Shown here in pieces: positions 62,124-64,000 of a stretch of DNA of 64,000 bases. A program made the position numbers and the translations under genes. The DNA comes from Dyella_A sp049445995 (lineage in GTDB: Bacteria > Pseudomonadota > Gammaproteobacteria > Xanthomonadales > Rhodanobacteraceae), in the NCBI RefSeq assembly GCF_049445995.1, contig NZ_JBMSDZ010000012.1:50730-114729 (forward strand), read 5' to 3'. The notes below the pieces were generated by a model. It did no database searches, had not been told where the DNA came from, and saw only the letters and a program-made list of their open reading frames with translations. The stretch's first letter is position 1. Every line of letters begins with the position of its first letter.

Positions 62124-63998
62124 ATGAGCCAATTCGCCCTGCTCGGCCAGCGCCGCTTTGCGCCGTTCTTCTGGACCCAGGCGCTGGGCGCGTTCAACGA
62201 CAGCGCGTTCCGCAACGCGATGGTGATGCTGGCGGCGGTGCAGATGGGGCTGCCGGACCGCGAGGTGTCGCTGTACACCAACCTGGCACCGGCGCTGTTC
62301 ATCCTGCCGTATTTCCTGTTCTCGGCCACCGCCGGCCAGCTGGCGGAGAAGTTCGAGAAGACGCGGATCATCCGCTACGTGAAGCTGTTCGAGATCGCCG
62401 CGATGGCGCTCGCCGCGTGGGGTTTCCACACGCACGACCTGCCGCTGCTGCTGGGCGTGCTGTTCATGATGGGCGTGCACTCGACCGTGTTCGGGCCGAT
62501 CAAGTACGCGATCCTGCCGCAGGCGCTCAAGCCCACCGAGCTGATCGGCGGCAACGGCATGGTGGAGATGGGCACGCAGCTGGCGATCCTGATCGGCATG
62601 GTCGCCGGCAATTCGCTGATGCTGCTGGCCGGCATCGGGCCGTGGGCGGCAGCGGCCGCCACGCTTGCCGTGGCCGTCATCGGCTACGCCTGTAGCCGCG
62701 CCATTCCGCCCGCGCCGGCCACCGCGCCGCACCTGGTGTTCAACATCAACCCGGTGACCGAAACGGCGCGCGTGCTCGGCATCACCCGCGCTGACCGGGC
62801 GGTGTTCAATGCGGTGCTGGGCATTTCATGGTTCTGGTTCTTCGGCACCATGCTCACCGCCCAGCTGCCGCTGTACGCCAGGCACAACCTGGGCGGCGAC
62901 GGCAGCGTGCTGACCCTGGTGCTCACGCTGTTCTCGCTGGGCACCGGGGTCGGCTCGCTGCTGTGCGAGCGGATGTCCGGCAAGCGGGTGGAGATCGGCC
63001 TGGTGCCGCTGGGTGCGTTCGGGCTGACCGCGTTCGGCGTGGACCTGTACCTGGCCCGTCCCGGCGCAGCGGCGCAGATGGGGCTGCACTGGCAGGCGTT
63101 CCTGGCCGCCGCGGGCAGCTGGCGCATCGTGCTCGACCTCACCCTGATCGGCGTGTTCGCCGGCTTCTACGTGGTGCCGCTGTTCGCCTTCGTGCAGGCG
63201 CGCACGCCGCGCGACCGACTCTCGCGGGTGATCGCCGGCAACAACATACTCAACGCGCTGTTCATCGTGGTCGCCGCGGTCGCCGGGCTGGCGCTGAGCC
63301 GGGCCGGACTGGGGTCGGCGCAGATCTTCCTGGTCGCGGCGCTGCTCAACGTGCTGGTGGCGGTCTACATCTTCACCCTGGTGCCCGAGTTCCCGATGCG
63401 GTTCATCACCTGGGTGCTGGTGAACACGCTCTACCGCGTGCGCGTGGACGGCATGCGGCACCTGCCGGAGGAGGGTCCGGCGCTGCTGGTGTGCAACCAC
63501 GTGAGCTTCATGGATTCGCTGCTGCTGATGGCGAACCTGCGCCGGCCGACGCGCTTCGTCATGTACTACCGGATCTTCAACCTCCCCCTGCTGAAGTTCG
63601 TGTTCCGCACGGCCAGGGCGATCCCGATCGCCGGGCAGAAGGAGGATCCGGCGGTGCTGGCCGCCGCCTACGAGGCGATCGACGCGACGCTGGCCGCCGG
63701 CGAGGTGGTATGCATCTTCCCCGAGGGCGGGCTCACCCGCGACGGCGCCGTCGCGACGTTCCGCCCCGGCGTGGAAAAAATCCTCGCGCGCCGCGCGGTA
63801 CCGGTGGTGCCGATGGCGCTGCGCGGCCTGTGGGGCAGCGTGTGGAGCCGGCGCGATTCGATGATGGGGCGCTCACGCCTGCCGCGGCGTTTCCGCGCGC
63901 GGGTGGAGCTGGTGGTGGATGCGCCGATGCCGCCGGAACAGGCGACGGCGTCGACGCTGGAGACGCGCGTGCGTGAACTGCGCGGCGACCTTGCCTAG
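62124..63998 (+). CDS. MFS transporter-PlsC acyltransferase fusion (LplT-Aas-like)
   Basis: The 624-residue protein joins a 12-helix MFS part (to about residue 410; FFWTQALGAFNDSAFRNAMV at the start is the LplT family entry) to a PlsC-type acyltransferase with CNHVSFMDSLLLM, where the H-x4-D catalytic pair sits, and FPEGGLTRDG. In E. coli LplT flips lysophospholipids and Aas re-acylates them; here the two are one chain, without the AMP-ligase domain of Aas. The stop is inside the window, so it is complete as such. Role: lysophospholipid uptake and repair, inferred from the domains. Confidence 0.85.
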   Translation: MSQFALLGQRRFAPFFWTQALGAFNDSAFRNAMVMLAAVQMGLPDREVSLYTNLAPALFILPYFLFSATAGQLAEKFEKTRIIRYVKLFEIAAMALAAWGFHTHDLPLLLGVLFMMGVHSTVFGPIKYAILPQALKPTELIGGNGMVEMGTQLAILIGMVAGNSLMLLAGIGPWAAAAATLAVAVIGYACSRAIPPAPATAPHLVFNINPVTETARVLGITRADRAVFNAVLGISWFWFFGTMLTAQLPLYARHNLGGDGSVLTLVLTLFSLGTGVGSLLCERMSGKRVEIGLVPLGAFGLTAFGVDLYLARPGAAAQMGLHWQAFLAAAGSWRIVLDLTLIGVFAGFYVVPLFAFVQARTPRDRLSRVIAGNNILNALFIVVAAVAGLALSRAGLGSAQIFLVAALLNVLVAVYIFTLVPEFPMRFITWVLVNTLYRVRVDGMRHLPEEGPALLVCNHVSFMDSLLLMANLRRPTRFVMYYRIFNLPLLKFVFRTARAIPIAGQKEDPAVLAAAYEAIDATLAAGEVVCIFPEGGLTRDGAVATFRPGVEKILARRAVPVVPMALRGLWGSVWSRRDSMMGRSRLPRRFRARVELVVDAPMPPEQATASTLETRVRELRGDLA

Positions 63999-64000
63999 GC

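Overview
The window is about 64 kb of very GC-rich chromosome. It most resembles a denitrifying gammaproteobacterium of the Rhodanobacter / Xanthomonadales group. The reasons are the protein sequences, the def-fmt-rsmB and lysM-dprA-topA-tsaC gene neighbourhoods, the GTAG-headed palindromic repeats typical of xanthomonads, and a copper nitrite reductase carrying a C-terminal cytochrome c domain. No species name can be proved from the sequence alone.

Region 1 (1-34.3 kb) is an anaerobic-respiration block. It holds a single-subunit quinol nitric oxide reductase (651-2933), ubiD, ubiU and ubiV (O2-independent ubiquinone hydroxylation), fabB-fabA, nadB-nadA, a chorismate-mutase/UbiT fusion, an NnrS-like membrane protein with a DUF2249 protein, pdxB, and the nirK-nirV-sco-(small periplasmic protein) operon. 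It continues with nnrS, a ferredoxin-NADP reductase-like flavoprotein, apbE-nosR-nosZ-nosD-nosF-nosY-nosL-tatA, and finally hemN-fnr. The pathway covered is nitrite to N2; no nitrate reductase is seen. The Fnr protein has the four cluster cysteines of an O2 sensor. Nine Fnr/Dnr-type palindromes (TTGAT-N4-ATCAA family) lie at near-constant distances upstream of these genes. The block therefore joins denitrification enzymes to the O2-independent routes for haem, quinone, unsaturated fatty acid and NAD synthesis.

Region 2 (34.3-38.4 kb) has a tRNA-Ile(CAU) gene split in its anticodon loop by a 255-nt group I intron, followed by rpoD, dtd and an LpxL-type acyltransferase.

Region 3 (38.4-49.7 kb) is a surface-glycan cluster. 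It has two GT39/ArnT-like membrane transferases, a CDP-glycerol transferase-like protein, a WaaE-like GT2, UDP-xylose synthase with two GT2 genes, a GT4 and an O-antigen-ligase-like protein.

Region 4 (49.7-64 kb) is housekeeping: rsmB-fmt-def, lysM, dprA, topA, tsaC, an AMP-forming ligase, purD and an MFS-acyltransferase fusion.

Four families of non-coding repeats are interspersed. They are GTAG BIMEs (3 copies), a separate long palindrome (1), a terminal-inverted-repeat element starting CTAGCAGCC (2 copies), and a roughly 296-bp MITE-like element present as two inverted copies flanking lysM-dprA. Two gene remnants and a possible third mark past rearrangement.
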